From Limnanthes douglasii subsp. nivea (lineage: Eukaryota; Streptophyta; Magnoliopsida; Brassicales; Limnanthaceae): a DNA stretch of 64,000 nt. Numbering within the stretch: position 1 is the stretch's first letter; each line of letters begins with the position of its first letter. A model generated the notes under the pieces. That model was not told the origin of the DNA and searched no databases. It worked only from the letters and a program-made list of their open reading frames with translations. This document shows positions 12,101 through 23,800 of the stretch, one piece after another. Both the position numbers and the translations under genes were made by a program. The stretch lies in contig JAUPFV010000005.1 in the NCBI GenBank assembly GCA_036936605.1, forward strand, positions 229,553,770-229,617,769, read 5' to 3'.

Positions 12101-13500
12101 TATGCTATCAGGATGTTAATCTAGAAGTTATGTTTCCACATAATCCAGGTTTTATTGTTAATGTTGGAAAATCCAGATCTGAATCGAATTTTATTTTATT
12201 TTTATTCCTAATTTATCTTTTAAAATCATTCGCTCTTAAGAGCAATGAAATCAATGTTTTCAGTTTTAATGATTGAATTAAATCTTCTAATTGTATATTT
12301 GTTGCCAATGCCCGTGGAATTCCAATTTACGATGGATATGGCCATTTAGATTTTGAATTAAAGGATCTATTAGATCATTTGGATTGAGAATACTTAAAGG
12401 GGCCTTTGAGAGAATTATCTTTCGATCTAGTAATTCTCTTGTTTATGGTTTTTTCTAGTTCATTTTTTTCAGGTTTAGTTTTTTCAAGTAGTCTATCATT
12501 TATAGGAGATGAAGAAGGCTACACGTTTATGTGATTTTTAGGAAGATATGGTTATCGTCTAAAACCAAATCTTGAGAAAGGTAGTCAGGTCTATGGTATT
12601 AAGAGCTTCTTGTATTTCTTTGTTTATTTTGTCATTAGGATCACAAGTAATGTTTGTATCAGTTTTGTGTTGTTTGAATGATTTTTTTGTCAACATAAAT
12701 ATATTCTAGAATTACCTTGAATTAGATCATCTATTTTTTGGTCAATTTCTGAGTTACATGGATTCTGTTTTTTAGAAACATTATTTGTTATTGTTTTAAT
12801 GTCATTGTTCGGAGGAGTGGTGTATGTTTTATGTTTTTTGACATCATTTGTAACAGTTAGTTTTGATTTCTTGATCCATTATTCTTTATTAAATGTGGGT
12901 TCACCTTTGAGATTGGATTAAAAGAGGGTTAGGTGCATATTATTGTTAGCTAACGTTTTGGTTACATTGAGGTCTTTGTTACAGTTTGAGTTTATGTGGC
13001 CCAAGTACTTAAAATATTTGTAATACTTGTTCAATTCACCATATTTAATGGGCTTCCATAATTCATTTTCCTCCGAAACATATCCAAATTTTTTGGGGAA
13101 GAGGAATGGAGATGTCAATTATATTGAGAGATTTGCAGCAATTAAAGCTTGCTCTATTTGTGGTAGGAATCCAAATAGAAAAATGAAAGCCTATTTCCTT
13201 TTTTATTTGAGTGATCTAATCATGGTTGTACATATACTTAAGAACATTAGGAAAAGATATTTAAATTAGAGTCTCAGGAGACTCCACTTTGGTGTTAAAG
13301 TTAGGCTTTTATCTCAAGAGTCTTAAAGAATTGTTTTGGTATGATCTTGAGATTTGATTGTTTCAATCTCTAAAGTTGGGTGCATTCTTCTTCCCTGTAA
13401 TGAGAAATAGGGTTTTTTGCGGTATTATTTTGATTTGGCTGAGATTCAACCTCGAGATGAGGTTAAATTTCTGAGTTAACCATGGACTTTTTGTGGATTT
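9150..13500 (-). mobile_element. Decayed L1-type LINE, ORF1 to RNase H, with internal RT deletion
   Basis: Read on the minus strand, ORF1 remnants come first. A DUF4283-like stretch lies at about 13130-13260, and a CCHC-type knuckle (YKYFKYLGHINSNC) in the frame at 12918-13118. ORF2 starts with an endonuclease motif (NWNSTGIGNKYTIRRFN, about 12260-12350). The RT finger LIPNKESP...YRPISLC lies at about 10930-11010, and the RT motif IILKLDMAKDFD at about 10741-10800. A C-terminal region follows (10349-10627), then RNase H beginning IKLKYDGSCTSSG at about 9715-9810. The YADD box and thumb are missing between about 10740 and 10630, so about 1 kb has been deleted. Many stops; inactive. The exact ends are uncertain. 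Confidence 0.8.
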
Positions 13501-13787
13501 TTAGTTTAATTCTATTTTTTTTTAACTTGAGGTATTATATGAAAATAGATATTAGTATTGGATACTTTTGTTTACCTTTTCTCAAACTATTTTTGGAAAG
13601 AAAAATTGGATTAACAAATTCTAATAAAAAGATTAATAAAAAACCTAACTTTTATTAAAGATGAATTAAGTGAACTAAACATTGTTTAAACCTATATATA
13701 TTTGTCCTCAAAAGTCATAGAGGAGACTGAAAATTTAGTGATAACATTGGTGAAATAGTTATCTCGCTTGAATTTAGCAAAGAGGAT

Positions 13788-14537
13788 TTTATGCTTCTTA
13801 TACTTTTTAGCTTCTTCTAGGTCGTGATTTCTTTCATTTCTTATCATTCTCCTCAACTTACTTTCTTTTTATCTTAAATGAATATTTCCTTATTCTTCAG
13901 CTAACAGACATAGATGATGAGGTCTACCAAGTTCATTTAATCTCTTCGGTAGGCTAATCAATCTTTTATTTTTCGAAACCGATCTTTTATTTTTCGAAAC
14001 TGAATTACATGGTTGACTATCCTAGTTCCTTTACTAATTAGGCGATCTTTTTTAAGAAGGTAATGGAATATATGCTTATATGATTATTTCTCTGATAACA
14101 TAAGCCCTTTTCTTTATTTTTTATGAATATATTTAATTTTGAATTTTGGAAACCAAGCAATTTCTTCATCCGCTACAGAGATTTTTTTAAGTTCATGTTT
14201 AAGTTTGAGACGAATCCTTGGAAAAAAAAAAGAAAACCTTTTTCAATTGGAGAACTACAAACACTTAAAAGTCAAGTATTTCTATTTTCTTAAAAATTAT
14301 TAGTGATTACTTATATTAGATGATTTGATTAACTTAATCCTTGAAAAATATATTATGAATATAAATATTATTAATTTTAAATACTGAAATTATAAATTTT
14401 GTTATCTTAACAAAATTGAACTAGAGGAACCTCAATTTCTAATTAGTCTTCCAGTCTAGCCCACAATCAACTTTCATGTAAATTTATAGCTCTTAGTTGA
14501 TCTAGAATCAAATTAACATTGAAGTCTTGTTTCGTTT
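13788..14537. repeat. Tandem direct repeat, unit 1
   Basis: Aligns with 14669-15387 at an offset of about 855-880 bases. Both copies share tatgcttc...ttagcttcttctagg, gtctaccaagttcatttaatct and ttatgaatatatttaatttt, with scattered substitutions and indels. It contains no recognised gene and may be duplicated 3' UTR of the adjacent minus-strand LINE. Confidence 0.75.
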
Positions 14538-14668
14538 TGCATTTAAGTTCATGTTTAAGTTTGAGACAAGTCCTTGGGAGAAAGAAAAAAAACATTTTTC
14601 AATTGGAGAACTACAAACACTGAAAAGTCGGGCATTTCTACCTACTTAAGAAGAGTCGTGTATTCAGT

Positions 14669-15387
14669 CTAGAATATGCTTCCCAGACTTTTTTAGCTTC
14701 TTCTAGGTTATGATCTCTTTCACTTATTATCATTTAATTTATTATTCTTATTAAATGAATATATCCTTCTTCTTCGGCTAACAAACATAGATGATTAGGT
14801 CTACCAAGTTCATTTAATCTCTCCGGTAAGCTAATCAATCTTTTAGTTTTAGACACCGAATCACATAATTGACCAACCCTACTTTCTTTTCTTGATTTAG
14901 TCGAGATTTTTGAAGAAGTTAATGAAATATGTGCTTATATAATTATTTATTTGTTAAAATAGACTCTTCTACTTCATTTTTTATGAATATATTTAATTTT
15001 GAATTCTGGAAACCAAATAATTTCTTCATCTGCTACAGAGAATTTTTAAGTTCATGTTTAAGTTTGAGACGTCATTGGGAGAAAGAAGAGAACCTTTCAA
15101 TTGGAAAATTACAAGCACTGAAAAGTCGATTATTTCTATTTGCTTAAAAGTGTTAGTGATTACTTATATTAGATGATTTGATGAACTTAATCCTTGAAAC
15201 TATATTATGAATATAAATTTTATTAATTTTAGATAATGAGATTATACATCCTGTTATCGTAACAAAATTAAACTAGAGTAACCTCACTAATTAGTCTTCT
15301 GGTCTAATGTAGTCCACAATTAAATTTCAAGTAAAGTTACAGCTCTTAGTTGATATGGAATTTGATTAACATTGAAGTCTTGTTTCA
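14669..15387. repeat. Tandem direct repeat, unit 2
   Basis: Second copy of the unit at 13788-14537. Between the units lies a further partial copy of one motif (aagttcatgtttaagtttgag occurs near 14190, 14550 and 15050). Identity is moderate, so the duplication is old. Confidence 0.75.
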
Positions 15388-15439
15388 TTCTAAATTATGA
15401 GTCAATTGGAAAAACCAGTCTGTCGTCCTATCGTGCTCC

Positions 15440-15463
15440 ATATATATATATATATATATATAT
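15440..15463. repeat. (TA)n microsatellite
   Basis: About twelve TA units, lying inside or just after the decayed C-terminus of the LINE segment at 15480-16385. Confidence 0.95.
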
Positions 15464-15479
15464 GAATTAAAGGCATTCA

Positions 15480-16385
15480 AAAAGAAATTAGTTTCCTACA
15501 ACAGTCTAAAATATAAGCCATATACCAACGAGATTTTCCTTTCATCAGCAATGATATTAAAATAGTTGAGTCTATCTCTATATCTAGGTTGTAGATCTTC
15601 ATTTAATTACACATAATAAGACAATCAAGAAGAGCCATGTATTCAGCGATGGTGGAGTCTGTTTACTATAAGTTCTACCATATGCCACAAGAATATCATC
15701 ATCACTGTTCCTTGAAAGTCCACCACCGCTAGCTTATCCAGTATATGAACATGAACCATCAATGTTCAACTCTATTAGATTTTCAGAAGAAAGTTTCCAT
15801 TTAATGACTATCTTTTTTCTAGGATTGTTAAGATGGTTAAAACATCCAAATTCAAATGCTACATTATAGTCTTTATTCGAGTGAATCATCTTAAGTAAGT
15901 CAGCACAATCTAGCCTTAGGATGATGTTATTAACATGATCTATGATATCTTTAACACTTATACTCTTTTCCTGGTATTTTATTTTGTTTCTAGATAAGTA
16001 AATCACCCAGCATATAATATGAGGAAATATAGTACGTATCTTGTTAGTAGACTAATATTAATTTATATTAAATGCTTTAAGTTCATATGTCTGCCAATAA
16101 TCGAATCAAAGAAAACACCAAAATATTGTCAAATTTCCCATAAAGTATTACATTAAACAAATAAGTGGTTACGAGATTCAATATCTTTGCAAAAGTGGAA
16201 GTTGGAAGCTAAATTGATTTTTTTTTGTTTTGTAAAAGTGTGTTAACAACTATCCAATTTTCCAACAATCTCAAAACAAGAAAAGAGTACTTCTTATGAG
16301 TAATTTTGTTCCAAATCCTTGTAAAGCTTAGATTTATGAATTTTTTCTCTTATCTTGTTCCAAGTCTATTTGGTGTTGTAGTCAC
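15480..16385 (-). mobile_element. LINE segment 3 of 3 (RNase H end), cut by the Athila insertion
   Basis: Minus-strand sequence continuing the LINE of 39799-43260 and 28641-29443. From 16385 downwards it resumes the zinc-binding C-terminal region of ORF2 (TWNKIREKIHKSKLYKDLEQ...). It then enters RNase H, with LIELNIDGSCSYTG in the open frame at 15734-16006, followed by GGGLSRNSDDDILVAYGR and an IEIDS motif near 15570-15600. Joining it to 28641 after removing the Athila and one target duplication keeps the reading frame (EDKIIWTISTTGDYNT), which proves the insertion order. Stops throughout; inactive. Confidence 0.85.
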
Positions 16386-16985
16386 TGATAAGTGCATTTC
16401 ATGTCACTTAATACGCTTCCATTAGCCTTAAAATCGTCGCTGTTATCGCTAGTATGGTCTATTTTGTGTGGTCTATTAGACATGAAAAGGTATATTGCCC
16501 TTTTTCTGCATTTTGATAGTATAGAACTATAAAGGTTTATGTCATGTAGATTTTTGTTTGTAATTTTGTGCATGACAAGTAGGATACTATTTTTTTCCTG
16601 CATTTATGACAAGGTAGTCTGTTTGGAACTGAAAGTGATAAATGTTTGTTTCCGAATTTTTATAACGAAGGAACTTTATGGAAGAAATAAATGTAACAAT
16701 TGAATTGCTAATTCGGAATAAACAAGTTGCCAATGCTTCAGTCCATGCAATTACCCTAGCTGAAACTCCACAAACATCTTATTTATTTATAATATAAAAC
16801 CAGCGAAGGTACATGACAACATGAAACATAAGACTGGATATATAGAAAGCACACATCAACTTATTTCGAAGACTAGTGGGTTTTGATCTTATTTGATACC
16901 AACTAGTTGAAAGCCAACTAGTCAGTCTTGACCTCCGGCGAGAGTATGGTAGAGGGATAAACGATTTTATTTGCCCCGGTGTAGT

Positions 16986-17258
16986 CTAGTATTTTTTTAT
17001 TGAGCGCTTCATTAGGATGAGTCCCACGCGATGTTGTGGCAAACCAACGAAAAAAAACAACTTGGCAGCACAATCTTCTTCACAGGGACGTGTCCGTGTT
17101 ATTTCCTTGATCGTGAAGCTATTCTCTATAGCCAGCTCTGTGGCATCAGTGATATAGAATTTCAAGTTGCTTAGTTTGTTAGGGACGGAAGTCGGCAACA
17201 CAGATGACACCCATACGGTCTTACGGAAAGTTTTGGTGGGTGTTTTACATCCATGGGT
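16986..17258 (-). pseudogene. Unidentified coding-like fragment in Athila 5' LTR
   Basis: A minus-strand frame, open from about 17258 to a stop at 16986, whose sequence looks protein-like rather than random. It contains SNLKFYITDATEL, then FTIKEITRTRPCEEDCAAKL and FFFVGLPQHRVGLILMKRS. I do not recognise the family. It has no convincing start of its own (the annotated 74-codon version starts with GTG). It lies just downstream, in the same orientation, of the xylose isomerase fragment and may be part of the same capture or of a second host gene. The copy in the other LTR is also open. Confidence 0.45.
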
Positions 17259-17332
17259 GATGTATACTCTATGGCTGAGTCAGTTGGAGTTCAAGAGATG
17301 AACTGGAATTTGAAACAAGGATTCTGGTTCGA

Positions 17333-17815
17333 CTAGAAAATAAATACCGCAAGTTCCTGCTTAGCAGACGGAACAGTGGGTTCGTCGAAATCTGCTTTAC
17401 CGGCCTCTATTTGCTGACTAATTTCCGAGTCCCATGATGCATATCTCTTGCGAACAAGCTCAAGTAATGAACCATCCTCAATGAGCTTCACCGCATTACG
17501 GAGCCCCCGGAAAAGAGTGTCCATCCCAGCAATATGAGTAATGAATAAATCTTCAACATCTGTGTTCTCTCGTCGTAGGTTTGCGTCAAAGTTAAAACCT
17601 CTTGGTACCAGTCCATCATTTTTAATAACGCTAAGCATAATCAGGGTTGCCTCACCAACATCCATGAGAAACTGATCAGTATCCCAACCAGTTTGGGCAT
17701 CGGCTGTGTTTGCATCGCAAGCCATTAAGTCTTGCGGTTTCAAAGTCATGATGGTGTGACCAGATAGAGTAGCATAGTTTGGTACTTCAGACTGGAATCG
17801 AAGATTTCCTACTTG
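17333..17815 (-). pseudogene. Captured xylose isomerase C-terminal fragment in Athila 5' LTR
   Basis: About 158 minus-strand codons match the C-terminal part of plant xylose isomerase, the enzyme that interconverts xylose and xylulose. Recognisable pieces in order are NYATLSGHT, then DANTADAQTGWDTDQF, GFNFDANLRRENTDVEDLF, GMDTLFRGLRNAVKL, LVRKRYASWDSEISQQIEAGKADF and VPSAKQELA. The HHE motif that normally follows SGHT is replaced, and about a dozen residues before VPSAK are deleted. The N-terminal catalytic half is absent, so no enzyme can be made. There are no introns although plant xylose isomerase genes are intron-rich, which suggests capture of a spliced mRNA. It lies upstream of the LTR TATA box, antisense to the element. 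The reading frame is intact in both LTRs. Confidence 0.85.
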
Positions 17816-17932
17816 AGAAAAAAAATGGGCCGATTTTGGGTTTTATTCAAATAAAAGATAAAAAGTCCAGTAAGAAAGAAGAAAAAAACAATGGGCTTTT
17901 TTTAGGTTTTCCATTAGTTTCGTCCAATTGAT

Positions 17933-17940
17933 TATAAAAG
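17933..17940 (+). promoter_or_regulatory. Athila 5' LTR TATA box
   Basis: TATAAAAG followed by GAGACTGC, a strong plant TATA context. It puts the transcription start near 17965 and defines U3 as about 1.58 kb. Confidence 0.65.
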
Positions 17941-19121
17941 GAGACTGCTGGTTTCTTTGGAAAAGTAGAGACGGAAAAAAAGAGGAGACTTGGCGACAAA
18001 GAGACAGACCAGTGGCTACCGATAGGCAATTCACGGCGATTTTGGGTTGCAGTAGGTTACTGATCGGATTTTTCGGCCACTTACTTTTCTTCCGGCAGGT
18101 GACAGCTGCTTGTGGGTTTTCTTTCGGCAGCGGAGGTTTACTCTTAACAAACGATACCGGAAAACCATTTGACGGCAAGCAAACTTTGAGTTTTTTTTTT
18201 TCGGTTTATTTTTTCTATACTTTTTTTAATTTATTTTTATTTTTATTTTTATTCATCACGCTGTATTTTTTTATATATTTTTTTTTAGTTTATTTATATT
18301 TTTTATTTATATTCATTATAAGACTATGTTAATTTTTAAAACCATGATGATGATTTGTTCGATCATGAACTAATCATTGTCATGGAACCCTAGCGGATTT
18401 GTTTAAATAATATTTAGGGTTTATTGCTTAATTGATTTTTTTTGTGAGATATGTTTATCGGTTACCTAGTATGGCTGTGTTTTTTTTGTTAGATGCGTCG
18501 CGAACATCTAAATTGTTTATCTTTAATGAATGCGAAAGTATAATTAAGGGTTAGAACTTGCCATGCTAGCATAGGTTCTTGAATGATTCATATTGTGATT
18601 GTTCATGATTTGTAATATGTCATTAACCATATCATATTACCCTATGTAATCGAAATAGGTAACTTGTGCTTAAAACCAATTGTACCTCAATTCATATAGA
18701 CATATAGGATTGTCATGCATGCGGTGTCTGCTTAACTGCTATCTCTTTTGTGGTTGTTTAAGTGGTTTGGTTTACGTGTATTGAAAGGTAGCGTATTCTG
18801 ATTTTGTGTTATCTGATTAGTAATCGTAGTTATCTTACATATTGATTAAGTATATTAATACTCTAAGTAAAATAAACAATGAAGTTAGGGTTCCATGTTT
18901 TCTCTCGTATAAGTAAAACTCATTAGATATTCTCGTACTTGATTTGTTTAGTTACATTCATACTTTATTACTCGTTCAAGCATTAGTTTAATAATCATAC
19001 GTTGTTGCATAAGTGAATTCTTGTCTTATACACCTAGTCTTCGTGGGAACGATCTTTCTTACTTATTACTTGCTACGATTTGACCGCGTATACTTGCGTG
19101 AGAAAAGGACTAACAAGTTTT

Positions 19122-19139
19122 TGGCGCCGTTGCCGGGGA
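19122..19139 (+). other. Athila primer binding site (tRNA-Asp type)
   Basis: TGGCGCCGTTGCCGGGGA begins 6 bases after the LTR end. Its complement matches the 3' end of plant tRNA-Asp, the usual Athila primer. Confidence 0.85.
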
Positions 19140-19255
19140 CTCGGTGTTATTTGACAGTTTTATTGCTTATCAGCAGGAGTCATTATAAAACTACTGACTT
19201 GATTCGGTTACTTTCTTTTTGTGTGTTTTCTTGTGTTTCAGGTACTTGAGTATGT

Positions 19256-20870
19256 ATGCAAACACGGTCTCAAACTAGAGCACTAGTACAAAAGGAGCTT
19301 GAAACACAGCGAGAAACAGAGTTAATATTCGCATTTTCTGATACTAATTCTACAATGGGAGATCCAGCTCCAAAAGCACTCATGGAATACTCTCAACCAA
19401 AGATCATGGATATTCAGTCTAGCATTGTCAGACCCAATATCGCTGCAAATAATTTCGAGATTAAACCCAGCACTATTCAGATGATGCAGAATTCTTGTCA
19501 GTTTGGGGGAGCTTCATCTGAGGATCCTAATATGCACATTATGACCTTCCTCGAAATCTGTGATACCTTCAAGTTCAACGGTGTTTCAGATGATGCCATA
19601 AGATTGAGACTCTTCCCATTTTCTCTGAGGGACAAAGCTAAGAGCTGGTTACACTCTTTACCAGCAGGCTCGATCACTACTTGGGATATACTAGCACAGA
19701 AATTTCTCTCAAAATTCTTTCCTATGGCAAGAACAGCCGCCTTGAGGAATGCTATTACTCAGTTTTCTCAGTCATATGGTGAATCTTTAAGTGAAGCTTG
19801 GGAGCGTTACAAGGAGATGCTCAGAAAATGTCCTCATCATGGGATGCCTGATTGGTTAGTAATAAATTGCTTCTACAATGGGTTGGGTGCGCAAACAAGG
19901 CCCATGGTCGATGCTGCATCTGGGGGAGCCTTATTAACGAAAAGCTATGAGGAGGCTCATGAGCTCCTTGAGATGATGGCTGCTAATGAATTCCAGAACC
20001 CTTCTCAGAGACAGTCACAACATAAAGTAGCTGGTATTCTTAACGTAGACACTGCCACTGCTTTAGCAGCTCAGCTTGAAGCTCTAAACATGAAGGTAGA
20101 TTCTTTGACTAAACTAGGGGTACAACAGGTAGCTAGTGTATGCGAGATTTGTGCTGGAGGGCATGACACTCAAAAATGCCCAATCTCTACTGAGTCAGTG
20201 CAATTTGTGAGTAACTTTTAGAGGCAGAATCAACAACCAATCTCAAACACATATCACCCAAGCAACAGGAATCATCCGAACTTCAGTTGGAGCAATAATC
20301 AACAAGGTAATCAACATTATGGTGCTAAGCCATACGCTCCTCCTGGATTTCAGCAACAAGGGCAGCAGCATCAATCTCAACAGTATGCCCCACGACAACC
20401 TCAGAATCAACATCCTGACCCTTCTCAACATTCTGTGAGAGACTCTGAATTCGAAGAGATGAAGTTAATGATTAAAAGTCTGATGGTATCTCACAAGACC
20501 TTGGAAAATCAGATTGGGCAGATGGCCAGTAACATGATTGTTAGACCTCAGGGAGTTCTTCCTAGCGACACAGAACATAATCCAGGTAAACGGGACGGCA
20601 AAGAGCAATGCCAAGCTATCACCTTGCGATCAGGAAAGGTTGCTGAGAACCCCACAGTTGAACAAGAGGCGGATTCTTCTCAAAATCAGCCCTCTTCTGA
20701 GGTTAATTCAGGTCAAGATCAGCCACCTAAAAAGCCATCTCAGTCAGTTGTTGAGCCTACGATCTACCCACCTCCACCTTTTCCGCAAAGGTTACAGAAA
20801 CAGAAGCTAGATGCTCAGTTTGGGAGATTTTTGGAGGTATTCAAGAAGCTACACATCAACATACCTTTTT
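19256..20870 (+). pseudogene. gag: Athila Gag (interrupted by a TAG and a 1-base insertion)
   Basis: The frame opens at ATG 19256 (MQTRSQTRALVQ) and encodes the Athila capsid/nucleocapsid polyprotein. The retrotransposon gag domain spans about residues 75-235 (MTFLEICDTFKFNGV ... CFYNGLG). A zinc-knuckle-like cysteine cluster follows (VCEICAGGHDTQKCP, about residues 294-308). A TAG at 20219-20221 interrupts it just before a Gln/Asn-rich linker. The same frame then continues through NHPNFSW and the conserved ITLRSGK motif (about 20620-20640). At 20866-20870 a T-run carries one extra base relative to the family pattern, shifting pol into another frame. Both look like mutations, since they are not at a usual gag-pol recoding site. 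Confidence 0.9.
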
Positions 20871-23800
20871 GCTGAAGCATTAGAGCAAATGCCTAGTTAT
20901 GCCAAGTTCATGAAGGGAATTCTTTCGAAAAAGCTAAAGCTTGGTGATTTTGAGACAGTGGCGCTCACTGAGGAATGCAGTGCGATCTTACAACAAAAAT
21001 TGCCTCCCAAACTCAAAGATCCAGGAAGCTTCACCATTCCTTGTTCAATCGGTAATCTAACTTTCAGCAAATGTTTATGTGATTTGGGAGCGAGCATCAA
21101 TCTGATGCCATTATCTGTGTTTGAGAAACTTGGGCTACCTGGGCCAAAACCGACTAATATCTCTTTGCAACTGGCCGATCGTTCTATTACATATCCTCGT
21201 GGGATCGTAGAAGATGTCTTAGTAAAGGTAGACAAGCTCATCTTTCCTGCTGACTTTGTTATCTTGGACTTCGAAGAAGACAAAAACATCCCCATCATCA
21301 TGGGAAGACCATTCTTAGCTACTGGAAAAACTCTGATCGATGTCCAAAAAGGAGAACTCACTATGAGAGTGCAAGATCAGAATGTCACTTTCAACGTTTT
21401 CAAAGCTATGAAATCTCCAACAGAGGACGAAGAATGTTTCAGGTTGGATATGATCGATTCTTTGTACAACAATGAGGTGGATCGGTATGCGAGTTCAGAA
21501 GTTCTAGGCAGAGTTCTACATGGTGAATCTGACTTAGAAGACGAAGAGATATCTGAATGTGTTCAACTACTACAGGCAGCCCCGTATCAAAAGAGGCCCA
21601 ATATTCCACATGAGTCGCTCGGACTGGGTGATCTTAAGGATTCTCAGGAAAGGCTTAAACCTTCGCTAGAAGAAGCTCCTAAACTTGAACTAAAACCACT
21701 ACCAGATCATCTCAGGTATGCTTACTTAGGAGAGTCATCTACATTACCTGTTATTATTGCATCTAACCTTTCAGGTAGTGAGGAAGAAAAGCTATTGAGA
21801 GTCCTGAGGAAGTTCAAATCAGCCATTGGTTGGACCATAGCAGATATCAAGGGAATCAGCCCCTCTTACTGCATGCACAAGATTCTGCTCGAAGAAGGGA
21901 GCAAACCATCTATCGAGCATCAGAGGAGACTAAATCCTATCATGAAAGAGGTGGTGAAGAAAGAAATCCTGAAGTGGCTAGATGCAGGCATTATTTATCC
22001 TATCTCAGACAGCCAGTGGGTAAGCCCGGTGCAATGTGTACCGAAGAAGGGAGGAATGACAGTAGTAACAAATGAAAAGAATGAACTCATCCCCACTCGG
22101 ACAGTCACTGGATGGAGAATTTGCATGGATTATCGTAAATTGAATAAGGCCACTAGAAAAGATCACTTTCCCTTGCCATTTATTGATCAGATGTTGGATA
22201 GGTTAGCGGGCCATGAATATTACTGTATGCTCGATGGATATTCAGGATACAATCAGATTTGTATAGCTCCAGAAGATCAGGAGAAGACGACCTTCACATG
22301 CCCTTTTGGTACCTTTGCTTTTCGACGTGTCTCGTTTGGACTTTGCAATGCACCCGCTACTTTTCAAAGGTGCATGATGGCTATTTTCTCTGAAATGGTT
22401 GGTGATATCATGGAGGTGTTCATGGACGATTTCACGGTCTTTGGGAAATCATACGATGGCTGTCTATATAATCTGGGTAAAGTACTTGAGAGATGTGTGA
22501 AAACAAACCTCATTCTTAATTGGGAAAAATGTCACTTCATGGTTCAAGAAGGTATCATCCTTGGACACAAGGTATCTAAGAGAGGTTTAGAAGTAGACAA
22601 GGCCAAGCTTGAAACGATCAAAAAGCTTCCTCCTCCTATCTCAGTAAAAGGAATTCGTAGTTTTCTTGGTCATGCTGGATTTTATAGACGTTTTATTCAG
22701 GACTTCTCAAAGATCACCAAACCGCTTTGTAGTCTACTTGAAAAGGAAGCTCCCTTTCGATTTACTGAAGAGTGTTCTGTTGCTTTTGAGCTCTTGAAGA
22801 AAAAGTTGACATCAGCCCCAATCATCACTGCGCCTAACTGGGAAGAGCCATTTGAGATGATGTGTGATGCTAGTGATTTCGCTGTGGGAGTCGTTCTTGG
22901 TCAAAGGAAGCTGAAGGTGTTTCACGTGGTTCACTATGCTAGTAAAACCCTCAATGATGCACAACGAAACTACACAGTTACTGAAAAAGAGCTTTTGGCT
23001 GTTGTCTATGGTTTTGAGAAGTTTAGATCCTACTTGCTTGGTGCTAAAGTCACGGTTTTCACAGATCATTCGGCTATCAAGTACCTGCTATCTAAAAAAG
23101 ATGCAAAGCCTCGCTTAATTCGATGGGTACTCTTGCTTCAGGAATTCGAGTTGGAAATTAAAGACAGAAAGGGGACTGAAAACCAGGTAGCTGACCATCT
23201 CTCACGTCTTGAGCAACATGAGAAAGACAAGGGAGATGGAATTCTTATCAACGAATGTTTCCCAGATGAGCAGTTGTTCGTGATTCAAGGAGAAGTACCA
23301 TGGTTTGCTGATTTTGTTAACTATCTGGTTAGCAATGTGATCCCTTCAGATTTTACTTGGGCTCAACGAAAGAAATTCTTGCATGACGTGAAATGGTATC
23401 TTTGGGATGAACCATTCTTGTTTAAACAGTGTACTGATAAGATGATCCGACGTTGCATTCCATACAGTGAGATTGAGAAAGTTTTACATGATTGTCACTC
23501 TACGGTTTATGGAGGACATTATGCTGGGGATAAGACAGCTGCTCGAGTTCTTCAAGCAGGTTTCTACTGGCCTACCTTGTTTAAGGATGCTCATCTGTAC
23601 GTTCGTAGATGCGATCGATGCCAAAGGGTTGGTAATATTTCTAGGCGAAATGAGATGCCCCTTAATATGCTTCTTGAGGTTGAGGTATTCGATGTATGGG
23701 GAATAGATTTCATGGGACCATTTGTTTCCTCCTGCAACAATCTATACATACTCTTAGCTGTGGATTATGTATCTAAGTGGGTAGAGGTGAAAGCTCTCCC

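Larger units (their letters stand above)
16386..19115 (+). repeat. Athila 5' LTR
   Basis: Starts TGATAAGTGCATTTC and ends GGACTAACA. U3 runs to about 17965, judged from the TATA box at 17933-17940. The R/U5 part contains long T-rich runs (18187-18310). U3 carries, on its antisense strand, a xylose isomerase fragment and a second unidentified open frame. The last 100 bases (cgtgggaacgat ... cttgcgtgagaaaagg) resemble the conserved Athila LTR terminus. Confidence 0.97.

Noticed and set aside
17928..18332. 134-codon plus-strand frame in the Athila LTR (also 27455-27898)
   Set aside because: It crosses the TATA box and ends in long T-runs giving Phe/Leu/Tyr-rich sequence. The two LTR copies diverge in frame at the end, so coding is unlikely.
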